64,000 nucleotides of DNA from Microvirga terrestris (GCF_015694425.1 NZ_JADQDN010000002.1:434001-498000), one strand, 5' to 3'; positions 36,422 to 46,489 are shown, numbered from the stretch's first letter. Made by a program: numbers and translations. Notes: a model not told the origin generated them from the letters alone.

Positions 36422-37249
36422 ATGCCGACCTCACCCATGATCCGCCTGAACGATGGAAATGCGATGCCGCAAGTGGGCTTCGGCGTCTGGCGGGTCTCCA
36501 ACGAGGAAGCCAAGAGCGCCGTCGCCGGAGCCATCGAGGCAGGCTACCGCTTGATCGACACCGCTTCCATCTACGGCAACGAAGAGGGTGTGGGAGAGGC
36601 CATCCGCTCGACACCCGTTGCACGAGAAGAGCTGTTCATCACCACCAAGGTCTGGAACGACCGTCAGGGCTACGACAGCACCCTGCGCGCCTTCGACGAG
36701 AGTCTGGCGCGCCTGAAGCTCGAACATGTTGACCTCTACCTCATTCATTGGCCGATGGTGGGCAGCGAGGTCTATCGCGACACGTGGCGGGCGCTGATCA
36801 AGCTGCAGCAGGATGGACGTGCGAAATCCATCGGCGTCTCGAATTTCATGGTGCCGCACCTGCAGCGCGTGATCGATGAGACCGGCGTGACACCTGCCGT
36901 CAATCAGATCGAGCTGCATCCGCGATTTCAGCAGAAAGAACTGAGCGCCTTCCACAAAGCGAACGGCATCGTGACGGAATGCTGGGGCCCGCTCGGCCAG
37001 GGCAAGATCCTGTCCGACGAAGCCTTCGCGGCCATCGGCCGCAAATACGGCAAGACTCCCGCGCAGGTCATCCTGCGCTGGCACCTCGATCACGGCTTCG
37101 TGGTGATTCCGAAATCCGTGACGCCGTCGCGCATTCGCGAAAACATGGACGTCTTCGACTTCAAGCTCGATGCGGACGACATGCAGGTCATCGAGCGTCT
37201 CGACAGCGCCTCGGGCCGCGTCGGCCCGGACCCGGCTGTGTTCGCCTGA
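36422..37249 (+). CDS. Aldo/keto reductase, 2,5-diketo-D-gluconate reductase type
   Basis: A 275-residue NADPH-dependent reductase. The tetrad appears in LIDTASIYGNE (D and Y), TTKVWN (K) and LIHWP (H). GVSNF, NQIELHP and the coenzyme-site IPKSV are further family marks. It reduces ketones or aldehydes in the cytoplasm; the physiological substrate is not clear. It lacks sequence likeness to the gpr gene at 3697 beyond the common fold. It is divergent from the flavoprotein gene. Confidence 0.9.
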   Translation: MPTSPMIRLNDGNAMPQVGFGVWRVSNEEAKSAVAGAIEAGYRLIDTASIYGNEEGVGEAIRSTPVAREELFITTKVWNDRQGYDSTLRAFDESLARLKLEHVDLYLIHWPMVGSEVYRDTWRALIKLQQDGRAKSIGVSNFMVPHLQRVIDETGVTPAVNQIELHPRFQQKELSAFHKANGIVTECWGPLGQGKILSDEAFAAIGRKYGKTPAQVILRWHLDHGFVVIPKSVTPSRIRENMDVFDFKLDADDMQVIERLDSASGRVGPDPAVFA

Positions 37250-37265
37250 TTGTCAGGAATGCGTA

Positions 37266-38069
37266 CTACAGGTGGCCTTTCGCCGGGCCGCCTGTCGTCT
37301 CGAACTGCCTGTAGATCGTCTCTGCGATGGGCAGCAGCTGCGCGCGCTCCGCTTTTGCGGTGACCACGTAGGACAGGCCGTTGTCGAGCCAGGAGAAGGC
37401 GGACACGTCGTCGCGAGACTCGAAGCGGAATGACGTCTGCGCTTCGGTTCCGCCGGAGCGCGCATAAAGCGTGAGGCGGTTTCCGTCCGTATTCTCGTAC
37501 ATGAACAGAGCGGCCGCCTCGCCGCTGTCCGGGAGAAGCCGCCCGCCGATGAGCCGATAGCCTTGGGCCGTCAGGTTCGGAGCCGTGAGCGGCTTCCCGA
37601 CGCGACGGGACAGCCATTGCACGAGATGCGCCTCCTGCTCGGCCGGCACTTCGACCGGGTGCAAGCGCTCGCTGACATAGATTCGATGCGCCGCAATGGC
37701 ATTGCCCGCAATGCTCGCTTCCGCCACATGGCCTGCGCCGGACCACCAGATCCCACCTGCCGCTCCCAGGACGCTGCCGATGAGAAGACCCACGGCCGCA
37801 GCCGCAACGGCTGCAGGGCGGCCCCATCCTGGACGGCGCCGCCCGGCCATGAGGTTGGCAATGCGCAGGCTTGAGGGAACAGGCTCCGCTGCCTTGAAGG
37901 CCAGCCTTGCGCGCAGGGCCTCGCGCAGGTCGATTTCCTGCTTCACCTGATCGGCCAGGGTGGGATGGTCGTCCAGATAGGTTTTGACCGCCTCGCGCCG
38001 TGACGACGCGAGCCTGCCATCCACATAGGCCTGCAGATCGTCCTCTCCGATGGGTCGCTCGCCCGTCAC
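37266..38069 (-). CDS. Anti-sigma factor, single-pass membrane protein
   Basis: A 267-residue protein with a cytoplasmic N-terminus (EDDLQAYVDGRLASSRREAV is the usual anti-sigma start), a transmembrane helix at about 85-109 and a periplasmic domain of about 150 residues. The zinc-binding His-x3-Cys-x2-Cys of ZAS anti-sigma factors is absent. It starts with a GTG that overlaps the stop of the sigma gene (GTGA), so the two proteins are likely made together. It should hold the ECF sigma factor inactive until an envelope signal arrives. Confidence 0.87.
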   Translation of the reverse strand: MTGERPIGEDDLQAYVDGRLASSRREAVKTYLDDHPTLADQVKQEIDLREALRARLAFKAAEPVPSSLRIANLMAGRRRPGWGRPAAVAAAAVGLLIGSVLGAAGGIWWSGAGHVAEASIAGNAIAAHRIYVSERLHPVEVPAEQEAHLVQWLSRRVGKPLTAPNLTAQGYRLIGGRLLPDSGEAAALFMYENTDGNRLTLYARSGGTEAQTSFRFESRDDVSAFSWLDNGLSYVVTAKAERAQLLPIAETIYRQFETTGGPAKGHL

Positions 38070-38575
38070 TTCACTCTCCTCAAGACGGTGCTACGCCCGT
38101 TCTCCATGAATTCCCGCAGCCGCGCCCGTGCCCGGCTCAGGCGCGACATGACGGTGCCGAGGGGAATTCCCAAAACCTTTGCGGCCTGTTCGTAGGATAG
38201 GTCCTCGACGCCGACCAGTAGCAGAAGCGAGCGCTGCTCCTCCGACAAGGCATCAAGCCCGTTGAGAACGTCGCGCAGGCCGGCATGGCTCTCAGGGTTC
38301 GTCCCGAAAGCCTGAACGTCGTTTAGAGCCTCCTCGCCCACCTGGGCCCCGCGCACCTTGCGTTGCCTCAGGCCGTTGAGGAACAGGTTGCGCTGAATAG
38401 TGAAGAGCCAGGCTCTCAAATCACCTTCCTGGCGGCGCTGGCCCCACCGGCTGATCGCCCTCTCCAAGGTGTCCTGAACGAGATCGTCCGCAGCCTCGTG
38501 ATCGCGCAGCAAGGCCCAGGCGTAACGCCTCAGGGCCGGGATCTGCGGTTCGAGCAGGGAGGCGATCTCGTCCAA
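38066..38575 (-). CDS. ECF-family RNA polymerase sigma factor
   Basis: A 169-residue sigma70-like factor: region 2 (YAWALLRDHEAADDLVQDTL) and region 4 (LSYEQAAKVLGIPLGTVMSR). It recruits RNA polymerase to a specific stress regulon and is controlled by the anti-sigma factor encoded directly downstream. The upstream neighbour on the same strand encodes a small secreted protein. A GGAATAA...GTCTTA promoter-like sequence precedes that gene at 39054-39082, so autoregulation is likely. Confidence 0.92.
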   Translation of the reverse strand: MDEIASLLEPQIPALRRYAWALLRDHEAADDLVQDTLERAISRWGQRRQEGDLRAWLFTIQRNLFLNGLRQRKVRGAQVGEEALNDVQAFGTNPESHAGLRDVLNGLDALSEEQRSLLLLVGVEDLSYEQAAKVLGIPLGTVMSRLSRARARLREFMENGRSTVLRRVK

Positions 38576-38631
38576 GGTCAGCTCTCAGATTGCGGCATCA
38601 TTCAAGGATGAACCGCCGGTCTCGACAAGCC

Positions 38632-39018
38632 TCAAGGCATCGCCACATGCCAGACGTTGTTGACCCCATCGCCCGTGACCTCGCCGGGCTTCGTGTCCTT
38701 CACCCACAGATAGAGCGGCTTGCCCTTGTAGGCCCATTGTTTGGAGCCGTCGTCGCGGGTGACCACGCTCCAGTCGCCCGACGCGGAAGCGTTCGCAGCA
38801 GCCATCAGCGGCGGCCAGTTCTGGGCGCATTGGCCGTTGCAGGCCGATTTGCCGGCCGCATCGCGATCAAAGGTGTAGAGGGTCATGCCCTTGGCATCGA
38901 CTAGGGCCTTGCCCTTGCTCGTATCCGCCACTTTCGCGGGGGCCGCCGTTTGAGCAAGAGCCACGGATGCGGCGATAAGGGCTCCTGCCAGGATGGCAGG
39001 GCGCAGGATCTGTTTCAT
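38632..39018 (-). CDS. Secreted repeat protein of COG4315/PF03640 type
   Basis: A 128-residue protein with signal peptide (ending ASVALAQ) and two copies of the short repeat found in COG4315 lipoproteins (LVDAKGMTLYTFDRD and WAYKGKPLYLWVKDTKPGE), joined by a CNGQCAQNWPPL segment whose two cysteines could form a disulfide. These proteins occur often next to ECF sigma operons. It is the first gene of the likely operon secreted protein-sigma-anti-sigma; the role is unknown. Confidence 0.85.
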   Translation of the reverse strand: MKQILRPAILAGALIAASVALAQTAAPAKVADTSKGKALVDAKGMTLYTFDRDAAGKSACNGQCAQNWPPLMAAANASASGDWSVVTRDDGSKQWAYKGKPLYLWVKDTKPGEVTGDGVNNVWHVAMP

Positions 39019-39053
39019 GGGTGTCCTCCGAGGTCATGTGTGACCACAACCTC

Positions 39054-39082
39054 TAAGACACGGGGCGGAGCCGCTTATTCCC
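39054..39082 (-). promoter_or_regulatory. Putative ECF sigma-dependent promoter
   Basis: On the minus strand, GGGAATAA (39082-39075) is separated by 15 bases from GTCTTA (39059-39054). This is the typical GGAAT...GTC shape of ECF promoters, 36 bases before the secreted repeat gene. It probably serves the adjacent sigma factor's own operon. Confidence 0.6.
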
Positions 39083-39108
39083 GAAAGCGCGAGAATATTC
39101 TTCGCGTC

Positions 39109-39639
39109 TCACCGACCCATGGGATGATACCTCGACGGATCGCCGAGGGGCTCGCGCAGCTCGATTCGATGGCGGCCGTTGTCGCGGATCTGCGCGGTCC
39201 GGTAGGATCCGTCCAATTCGTCTTGCGGCGGCTGGAGAATGTCGATTCCAGCCTCTTCGAGGCGCCTCACCTCACGATCGACATCCGGCACGAGCAGGCT
39301 GACGATGGGCACCTTAGTCACCTGCACGGCGGCCGTCGCCTCAGGCTCCTGCTGCAGGATGTGATCCGCCTCGGCAATCTCCAGCAGGAAGCCGCTTCGC
39401 TCCAGCACGGCCTTGCGCCCCTGCACGAGGTTCTCGCTGTCGAGCAGCCGGAAGCCCAGCTTGCTCTGATACCAACGGACGCTTTCGTCGTAATCAGGCG
39501 TGCGGATCGAGGCCGAGCTCGGACGCGGCTCAGTGTCGGCTGCTGCCGGTGACAGGGTCGAGAGCGCGCAGGCGATAATCAGCTGTGCTGCGAGAAGAAC
39601 CTGCCGCCTCCTCGAGAAAATGGATTGTCCTGTGCTCAC
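39109..39639 (-). CDS. VOC (glyoxalase-like) family protein with signal peptide
   Basis: A 176-residue protein with the vicinal oxygen chelate fold (SASIRTPDYDESVRWYQSKLGF; RDNGRHRIELREP), which covers glyoxalases, bleomycin resistance proteins and dioxygenases. It begins at a GTG and has a positively charged start with a hydrophobic stretch ending SPAAADT, so it is probably exported; most VOC proteins are cytoplasmic. It is 96 bases downstream of the marR gene, on the same strand, and may share its transcript. Substrate unknown. Confidence 0.8.
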   Translation of the reverse strand: MSTGQSIFSRRRQVLLAAQLIIACALSTLSPAAADTEPRPSSASIRTPDYDESVRWYQSKLGFRLLDSENLVQGRKAVLERSGFLLEIAEADHILQQEPEATAAVQVTKVPIVSLLVPDVDREVRRLEEAGIDILQPPQDELDGSYRTAQIRDNGRHRIELREPLGDPSRYHPMGR

Positions 39640-39735
39640 GTCTCAATCCTCGCTTAGCCAGCTATCGCTTAGCCGTATACAGATGAACGCATAGCGCGGC
39701 AGATCGTTTAATGACGGGCTGGCTATGCAGTCAGA

Positions 39736-40197
39736 TCATTCCTGAATGAGCTTGAGTAGCAGAGCCGATAATTGCCCGGCTTCCTTGTCGGTGAGCTTCG
39801 CGCTGATGAACCGGTTGATCGCCGCGCCGTAGACGCTCCACATCCGCCATTGAAGGGCCTTGCCCTCCTCGGTGATCTCGATCAGCTGGCGCCGCTTGTC
39901 GCCCGGGAAGGGGATGCGACGCACCAGCCCTTCGCTCTCCATGCGGTCGAGAAGCCTGGAAAGGTTATATTGCTCGAAAAGGACGGCCTCCTCAATCTCG
40001 CGCGGCGTGAGCCGGCCTTCCGGCCCTCGCTTCAGTTCGAGCAGCACATCGTACCAGTGCAGGGATGGGAAGCCGGCGCTCTTCATCTCCGCCTCGATCC
40101 GCCCCACGACGGTGCGCTCGGCCCGGATCAGGCGGCCCCAGGCTCTGATGACGGAGGCGGACGGCTCCGAAATTGGTTCTTGAGGCGGTTCTTGCAT
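39736..40197 (-). CDS. MarR family transcriptional regulator
   Basis: A 153-residue winged-helix protein (LTPREIEEAVLFEQYNLSRLLDRMESEGLVRR; wing GDKRRQLIEITEEG). MarR proteins repress transcription until bound by a phenolic or oxidised ligand. It is divergent from the doxX-GST pair, and the 96-base gap holds three matching dyads, so it probably controls both sides. Confidence 0.9.
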   Translation of the reverse strand: MQEPPQEPISEPSASVIRAWGRLIRAERTVVGRIEAEMKSAGFPSLHWYDVLLELKRGPEGRLTPREIEEAVLFEQYNLSRLLDRMESEGLVRRIPFPGDKRRQLIEITEEGKALQWRMWSVYGAAINRFISAKLTDKEAGQLSALLLKLIQE

Positions 40198-40221
40198 TAC
40201 GGCAAAGCTCCCCTGTTTTTA

Positions 40222-40282
40222 ATGCAATTGCATTGACATTGACAGGTCCATGCATCTGCATCAAATGTATATGCACTTGCAT
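40222..40282. promoter_or_regulatory. Triple MarR-type operator array
   Basis: Three copies of ATGCA-NN-TGCAT occur: 40222-40233 (AT spacer), 40250-40261 (TC spacer) and 40271-40282 (CT spacer). Centres are 28 and 21 bases apart. A TTGACA -35 hexamer (40239-40244) lies between copies one and two. This fits a repressor site for the divergent marR/doxX promoters. Confidence 0.75.
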
Positions 40283-40293
40283 GGAGATTTGCA

Positions 40294-40743
40294 ATGTCTA
40301 CCGCTCAACCGACCAATTCCGACTACGCCGCCCTGCTTCTCAGGGTGTCGCTCGGCATCATGTATATCGCCCACAGCCTCATCCTGAAGTGGATGACTTT
40401 CACCCTCGCCGGCACGGCGCAGTACTTCGAATCCTTAGGGCTACCGGGTGCCCTCGCCTATGCCACCTTCTGGGCCGAGCTCATCGGCGGCGTCCTGCTC
40501 GTCCTCGGCGTGCAGAGCCGTTGGGTTGCCCTTGCCCTGCTGCCGGTCCTGTTCGGCGCTACCTGGGTCCATATCGGCAATGGCTGGGTCTTCTCAGGTA
40601 CAGGCGGCGGCTGGGAGTATCCGCTTTACCTGATCGTGCTCTCCGTTGCACAAGCCCTTCTCGGCGACGGGGCCTATGCCCTGAAGCCCTCCCGCCCGTT
40701 GGTGCTCACCACTGCTCCCGCATCCCTCAAGCCCGCAGCCTGA
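40294..40743 (+). CDS. DoxX family membrane protein
   Basis: A 149-residue protein with four hydrophobic helices (LLLRVSLGIMYIAHSLIL first) and DoxX family composition. DoxX-like proteins are linked to quinone or thiol-redox processes and are frequently controlled by MarR-type regulators. It is followed 26 bases later by a glutathione transferase gene in the same transcript. Exact activity unknown. Confidence 0.85.
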   Translation: MSTAQPTNSDYAALLLRVSLGIMYIAHSLILKWMTFTLAGTAQYFESLGLPGALAYATFWAELIGGVLLVLGVQSRWVALALLPVLFGATWVHIGNGWVFSGTGGGWEYPLYLIVLSVAQALLGDGAYALKPSRPLVLTTAPASLKPAA

Positions 40744-40769
40744 ACCCTCGTCAACCCTGGAGAAAACTC

Positions 40770-41387
40770 ATGAAGCTCTATTACTATCCGGGCGCCTGCT
40801 CGCTCGCCCCGCACATCGTCGCCCGGGAAGCCGGCATTGCCATCGCCCTCGAGAAGGTGGATCTCGCCAACCGCACCACCGAGACCGGCGCGAGCTTTCT
40901 CGCCGTCAACCCGAAGGGCTATGTTCCGGCCCTCGGCCTTCAGGATAATTCCGTGCTGACCGAGGCCAGCGCCATCATCCAGTACATGGCTGACAGCCAG
41001 CCCGGGAAGAACCTTGCCCCCGCCCCGGGCAGCATGGAGCGCTACCGACTGCTGGAATGGCTCGGCTTCATCAGCACCGAGATCCACAAGGGCTTCGGGC
41101 CGTTGTGGAACCCGGCCACCCCGGATGCCGTGAAGGCTGCCACCAAGGAGCGTCTCGCCAGCCGCTTCGCCTATCTCGACGAAGCGCTGGGCAAGCAGCC
41201 CTTCCTCATGGGCGACACGTTCACCATTGCCGATGCGTATCTCTTCACGGTGGTGAACTGGACGAACGTCCACAACATCGACATCTCGTCGTTCCCGAAC
41301 CTGCAGGCCTTCCAGGCACGGGTCGCCTCCCGCCCGGCCGTGCAGCAGGCGCTTGAGGCCGAAGGCTTGGTGAAGAAGGCCGCTTAA
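40770..41387 (+). CDS. Glutathione S-transferase, beta-class-like
   Basis: A 205-residue cytosolic GST. The thioredoxin-fold N-terminus starts MKLYYYPGACSLAPHIV, where the cysteine at position 10 is the usual beta-class catalytic residue; NPKGYVPAL and TEASAIIQYM hold the glutathione site. It conjugates or reduces electrophiles. GGAG precedes the ATG. It pairs with doxX under the probable MarR operator. Confidence 0.92.
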   Translation: MKLYYYPGACSLAPHIVAREAGIAIALEKVDLANRTTETGASFLAVNPKGYVPALGLQDNSVLTEASAIIQYMADSQPGKNLAPAPGSMERYRLLEWLGFISTEIHKGFGPLWNPATPDAVKAATKERLASRFAYLDEALGKQPFLMGDTFTIADAYLFTVVNWTNVHNIDISSFPNLQAFQARVASRPAVQQALEAEGLVKKAA

Positions 41388-41414
41388 GCTCCAGCGAACC
41401 TTCTACCGAGCAAC

Positions 41415-41450
41415 AAAAAAGCCCCGGAGGAAACTCCGGGGCTTCTTATT
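41415..41450 (-). terminator. Bidirectional terminator of groEL and GST
   Basis: GCCCCGGAG, GAAA loop and CTCCGGGGC form a strong stem. On the minus strand it is followed by TTTTTTG, so it mainly ends groESL; on the plus strand it has TTCTTATT. Confidence 0.9.
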
Positions 41451-41475
41451 CTCAGGCTTGTGGTGCTTGGACTTC

Positions 41476-43140
<1,665 letters not shown>

Positions 43141-43177
43141 TTAAATTGGAAAATTTGTAATGGGTTCGTGGGCTTGC

Positions 43178-43465
43178 TTAGCCGACGATGCCCATGATGT
43201 CGGATTCCTTCATGATCAGGAGATCCTGACCGTCGACACGCACTTCGGTGCCGGACCACTTGCCGAACAGGACGCGGTCGCCAGCCTTCACGTCGAGGGC
43301 AACAACCTTGCCGCTCTCGTCACGGGCGCCGGGGCCGACGGCGACGATTTCGCCCTCTTGCGGCTTCTCCTTGGCGGTATCCGGGATGATGATGCCGCCG
43401 GCCGTCTTCTCTTCGGCTTCGATGCGGCGGACGACAACGCGGTCGTGCAGCGGACGGAACTTCAT
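43178..43465 (-). CDS. groES: 10 kDa co-chaperonin GroES
   Basis: 95 residues, start [14 protein letters not shown], with the mobile-loop segment [19 protein letters not shown] that docks on GroEL, and the ending [16 protein letters not shown] precedes the ATG at 43465; an upstream in-frame start lies in the leader. First gene of groESL. Confidence 0.98.
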   Translation of the reverse strand: MKFRPLHDRVVVRRIEAEEKTAGGIIIPDTAKEKPQEGEIVAVGPGARDESGKVVALDVKAGDRVLFGKWSGTEVRVDGQDLLIMKESDIMGIVG

Positions 43466-43524
43466 GGAACTTCCCCTTTGACTGTTGGTGCAGCCCCTCT
43501 GGCCGCACCCTGGTCTGTCGGCTG

Positions 43525-43551
43525 TTAGCACTGTCTCTTGGTGAGTGCTAA
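43525..43551 (-). promoter_or_regulatory. CIRCE operator (HrcA site)
   Basis: TTAGCACTG (43525-43533), nine bases, then GAGTGCTAA (43543-43551). This is the CIRCE inverted repeat with one mismatch in one arm. HrcA binds CIRCE and represses chaperonin genes at normal temperature. Confidence 0.92.
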
Positions 43552-43561
43552 CGCTAGCCGC

Positions 43562-43590
43562 GAGATAGGCATATGCTGAGAGGGAGTCAA
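43562..43590 (-). promoter_or_regulatory. groESL promoter
   Basis: On the minus strand TTGACT (43590-43585), 17 bases, TATCTC (43567-43562). The start of transcription would fall just before the CIRCE element, which suits repression by HrcA. Confidence 0.7.
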
Positions 43591-43659
43591 GACATCTGCC
43601 TCAAGGTCAGGCTCAGAAAGAGGCCTTGACGCTCTATAGAGCCGGGTCATGATCATTTC

Positions 43660-44094
43660 ATGACCGACTTGGAAGCCATCGGCAGAAGCTGCTTTGCCCT
43701 TCACGCCCGTATGACGGCGCGGCTCCTGAGCCGCACCTACGAGGTCGCCCTGCGTCCTTTGGGCCTCAAGCTGCCCCAGTTCGGCATCCTGGGGGCCATC
43801 GGGCATGGAACGACGGCATCCGAGACCGTCCTGGCCGAGCGGTTGGGACTGGAACGCACCACCCTTGTGCGCAACCTGAAGCTTCTGAACCAAAACGGCT
43901 GGATCGAGCCTATTCCCGGCGCGGGACGCGGCTTGCGGCACCGGCTGACCCCTGCGGGACAGGCCATCCTGGAGGCTGCCATTCCCCTCTGGCAGCAGGC
44001 TCAGTCCCAAGTAGAAGCCCGCCTCAAGGACGTAGAGGGGGACGAAGCCCGCAGGGCCATGCGGGCCCTGAGAAAAGCCTCTTATTCTCCTTAA
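43660..44094 (+). CDS. MarR family transcriptional regulator
   Basis: A 144-residue winged-helix protein: LPQFGILGAIGHGTTASETVLAERLGLERTTLVRNLKLL, wing GRGLRHRLTPAGQ. It is divergent from groES and precedes a PaaI thioesterase gene by about 60 bases. Its ligand and targets are not evident. Confidence 0.88.
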   Translation: MTDLEAIGRSCFALHARMTARLLSRTYEVALRPLGLKLPQFGILGAIGHGTTASETVLAERLGLERTTLVRNLKLLNQNGWIEPIPGAGRGLRHRLTPAGQAILEAAIPLWQQAQSQVEARLKDVEGDEARRAMRALRKASYSP

Positions 44095-44154
44095 AAGCCA
44101 TTGCAGGATCTCGCCCCTTCCCGTACCGTGTATATGCACAGATGGGAGAGAGCG

Positions 44155-44643
44155 ATGCTTGAGCGGGTTCATGGAATCGTATCGCGGGATGTGCTGACGG
44201 CCGAGCCGGGCCTCGCCTTCCTGCGCGGGATGCTGGAGGGCCGCCATCCGGCGCCTCCCTTCTCACGCTCGACCAACGTTTACATGATCCAAGCCGAGGA
44301 AGGCCGGGTGGTTTTCGAAGGGGAGCCGACTGAAAGCTTCTTCAACCCGCTCGGCACCATTCATGGCGGCTGGACATCCGCCATTCTCGACAGCGCCATG
44401 GCGTGCGCCGTCCACACGACCCTCGCCGCAGGCCAGGGCTATACGACGGTCGAGATGAAGCTCAACTTCGTCCGCCCGATCCTGCCGAATATGGGCAAGG
44501 TCACCTGCGAGGGTGTTTTGATTCATCGCGGAGGGACGCTTGCGACCTCCGAGGGGAAGCTGTTCGACGCCAAGGGACGGCTTATCGCCCACGGCACCGA
44601 GACCTGCATGATCTTCGGTGCGGCAGCGCAGAAAGCTGCCTAG
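44155..44643 (+). CDS. PaaI-type thioesterase
   Basis: A 162-residue hot-dog fold protein with the PaaI-like loop NPLGTIHGGWTSAILDSAMA, where the HGG segment lines the active site. It hydrolyses acyl-CoA or aryl-CoA thioesters. GGGAGAGAG precedes the ATG at 44155. It may be co-transcribed with the marR gene. Its stop TAG (44641-44643) overlaps the stop of the converging transporter on the other strand. Confidence 0.87.
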   Translation: MLERVHGIVSRDVLTAEPGLAFLRGMLEGRHPAPPFSRSTNVYMIQAEEGRVVFEGEPTESFFNPLGTIHGGWTSAILDSAMACAVHTTLAAGQGYTTVEMKLNFVRPILPNMGKVTCEGVLIHRGGTLATSEGKLFDAKGRLIAHGTETCMIFGAAAQKAA

Positions 44644-45485
44644 CGCTTCGATGTCATCGCAGCCGCGGCCACGATGAGAAGACCGCCGCCGAGCGTCGCC
44701 CAGGTGGGGATCTCGCTGAACACCCCGTAGCCGATCAGCACCGCCCAGATCAGCGCGGTATATTCGAGCGGGGCCAGACGCGCCGCCTCGGCCTTGGCAT
44801 AGGCCGTAACCATCAGCATGTGGCCCATGAAGCCCAACAGGCCCATGAGCATGAACCAGCCCAGGTGCATGAGGTCGAGCGGCTGCCACACGAAGAGCGC
44901 GAAGGGCGCCACGAGAACGGCCGGACCGATGTTCTGGAAGACCACGATGTGGAGGAACTTGTCGCGCTGGGCGCGCTGGCGCAGCAGCACGAGGCTGAGC
45001 GCATAGGTAACGGCCGATGTCAGCGCTGCGCCGACCCCTGTCCAGGACCGCGCCGCGTCTGCCTCCCCCGTCTGGCCCAGAACGACCACGAGCGTTCCGG
45101 CGAACCCGATGGCGATGGCCCCGATGATCCGGATATCCACCCGCTCCTTCAGCATCAGGAGCCCGAAAAGGGCGATGAACATGGGCGAGAGGAAGGACAG
45201 GACGAGGGTCTCGGCCAGGGGCAACTGGCCCAGCGCATAGAAGAAGCTGACGGCCGTGACCACGGCGATGACGGACCGGAACGCGTTGGCGATCACCGTC
45301 TCGCGGCTCGGCCAGCCGGGCCGCATGACGGACACGACGGCGGCCACGATGAGCGAGCCGCAGGCGAAGCGCAGGAAGGCCACCTGGAAGATAGGGTAAT
45401 AGGCGGCCATTCCCTTGATGACCGCATCCATGATGGACAGAACTGCGATGCCTGAGGCCGCCCGCAGAGCAGGACCGAATTTCAT
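44640..45485 (-). CDS. EamA/DMT family exporter
   Basis: A 281-residue inner-membrane protein with ten predicted helices in two EamA repeats; typical segments are FLRFACGSLIVAA and LSPMFIALFGLLMLKERV, and in repeat two EYTALIWAVLIGY. This family exports amino acids, purines or other metabolites; substrate not evident. The stop TAG shares the CTAG tetranucleotide with the thioesterase stop. Confidence 0.87.
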   Translation of the reverse strand: MKFGPALRAASGIAVLSIMDAVIKGMAAYYPIFQVAFLRFACGSLIVAAVVSVMRPGWPSRETVIANAFRSVIAVVTAVSFFYALGQLPLAETLVLSFLSPMFIALFGLLMLKERVDIRIIGAIAIGFAGTLVVVLGQTGEADAARSWTGVGAALTSAVTYALSLVLLRQRAQRDKFLHIVVFQNIGPAVLVAPFALFVWQPLDLMHLGWFMLMGLLGFMGHMLMVTAYAKAEAARLAPLEYTALIWAVLIGYGVFSEIPTWATLGGGLLIVAAAAMTSKR

Positions 45486-45695
45486 GATGCCACGACGATG
45501 TGAAGAGCAGCGTCCGGGATGAGCGCAGCCGAAGCGAAGGCTCTTACAGCACTTTCATCACCGCTTCACGCTTCTTTCGCGCCGGATCGACAGGAAAGCG
45601 GTCCTGAAGGATCGCACTTAAATTCATGCGAGCTTGGCGGAAACAAAAGCCGCGCTTGTCGTTATTTAAGCAAAACACAGCGATAGGACACCTCA

Positions 45696-46457
45696 ATGCG
45701 TGCTTGGATCCCTTGCTCTGCAATGCTTTTGGCCGCTCTCCTTCCGGCCACGGCCTCGGCCCAGCCGATGGGCCGCGCCGGCCAGTTCTACGGCAACACC
45801 TACATCTCGTCGGAATACGATAGCTATCCCTATGCTCGGTCCCAGGACGGATACGTGGAGGATTATCCGCTCGTTACGCACCCGTCGTCCCGGACCCAGG
45901 TCTATCGCAGCGGCTACCCGTATGACGTCCGCTCTACCGGCAGCGTCGTCGCTTCCCTGCCCCAGGATTACGGCAACGGGACCGGCTACGACAACAGCAT
46001 CGATTACGCCATCTCGCCGGAATTCCAGCGCCAGATCGTGTCCTATCAGGGCAGAGAACGCCCTGGCACGATCGTGGTCGATACCAGCAACAAGTTCCTC
46101 TATCTCGTGCAGGACGGTGGCCGTGCCATCCGCTATGGCATTGGCGTCGGTCGCGAAGGCTTCGAGTGGAGCGGACGCCAAACTATCTCCATGAAGCGCG
46201 AATGGCCGTCCTGGCGTCCGCCGGCAGAGATGATTCGCCGCCGCCCCGACCTTCCCCGATTTATGGAAGGCGGCCCTGACAATCCGCTCGGCGCACGCGC
46301 TCTGTACCTCGGCTCCTCGCTCTACCGCATTCACGGCACCAACGAGCCCCACACCATCGGGCAGGCTGTCTCCTCGGGCTGCATCCGTATGCTCAACGAT
46401 GACGTGGTCGACCTCTACAACCGCGTGAAGGTCGGCGCGAATGTGATCGTGCTCTGA
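45696..46457 (+). CDS. L,D-transpeptidase (YkuD family)
   Basis: A 253-residue exported protein. Signal peptide ALLPATASAQ, then a Tyr/Ser-rich region of about 100 residues, then a YkuD domain with the catalytic HGTNEP ... SSGCIRM motif. L,D-transpeptidases make 3-3 peptidoglycan cross-links or attach proteins to peptidoglycan in the periplasm. A terminator follows at 46490. Confidence 0.92.
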   Translation: MRAWIPCSAMLLAALLPATASAQPMGRAGQFYGNTYISSEYDSYPYARSQDGYVEDYPLVTHPSSRTQVYRSGYPYDVRSTGSVVASLPQDYGNGTGYDNSIDYAISPEFQRQIVSYQGRERPGTIVVDTSNKFLYLVQDGGRAIRYGIGVGREGFEWSGRQTISMKREWPSWRPPAEMIRRRPDLPRFMEGGPDNPLGARALYLGSSLYRIHGTNEPHTIGQAVSSGCIRMLNDDVVDLYNRVKVGANVIVL

Positions 46458-46489
46458 TCGCACGAAGACGGAGTCACAATTCCCTCGCG

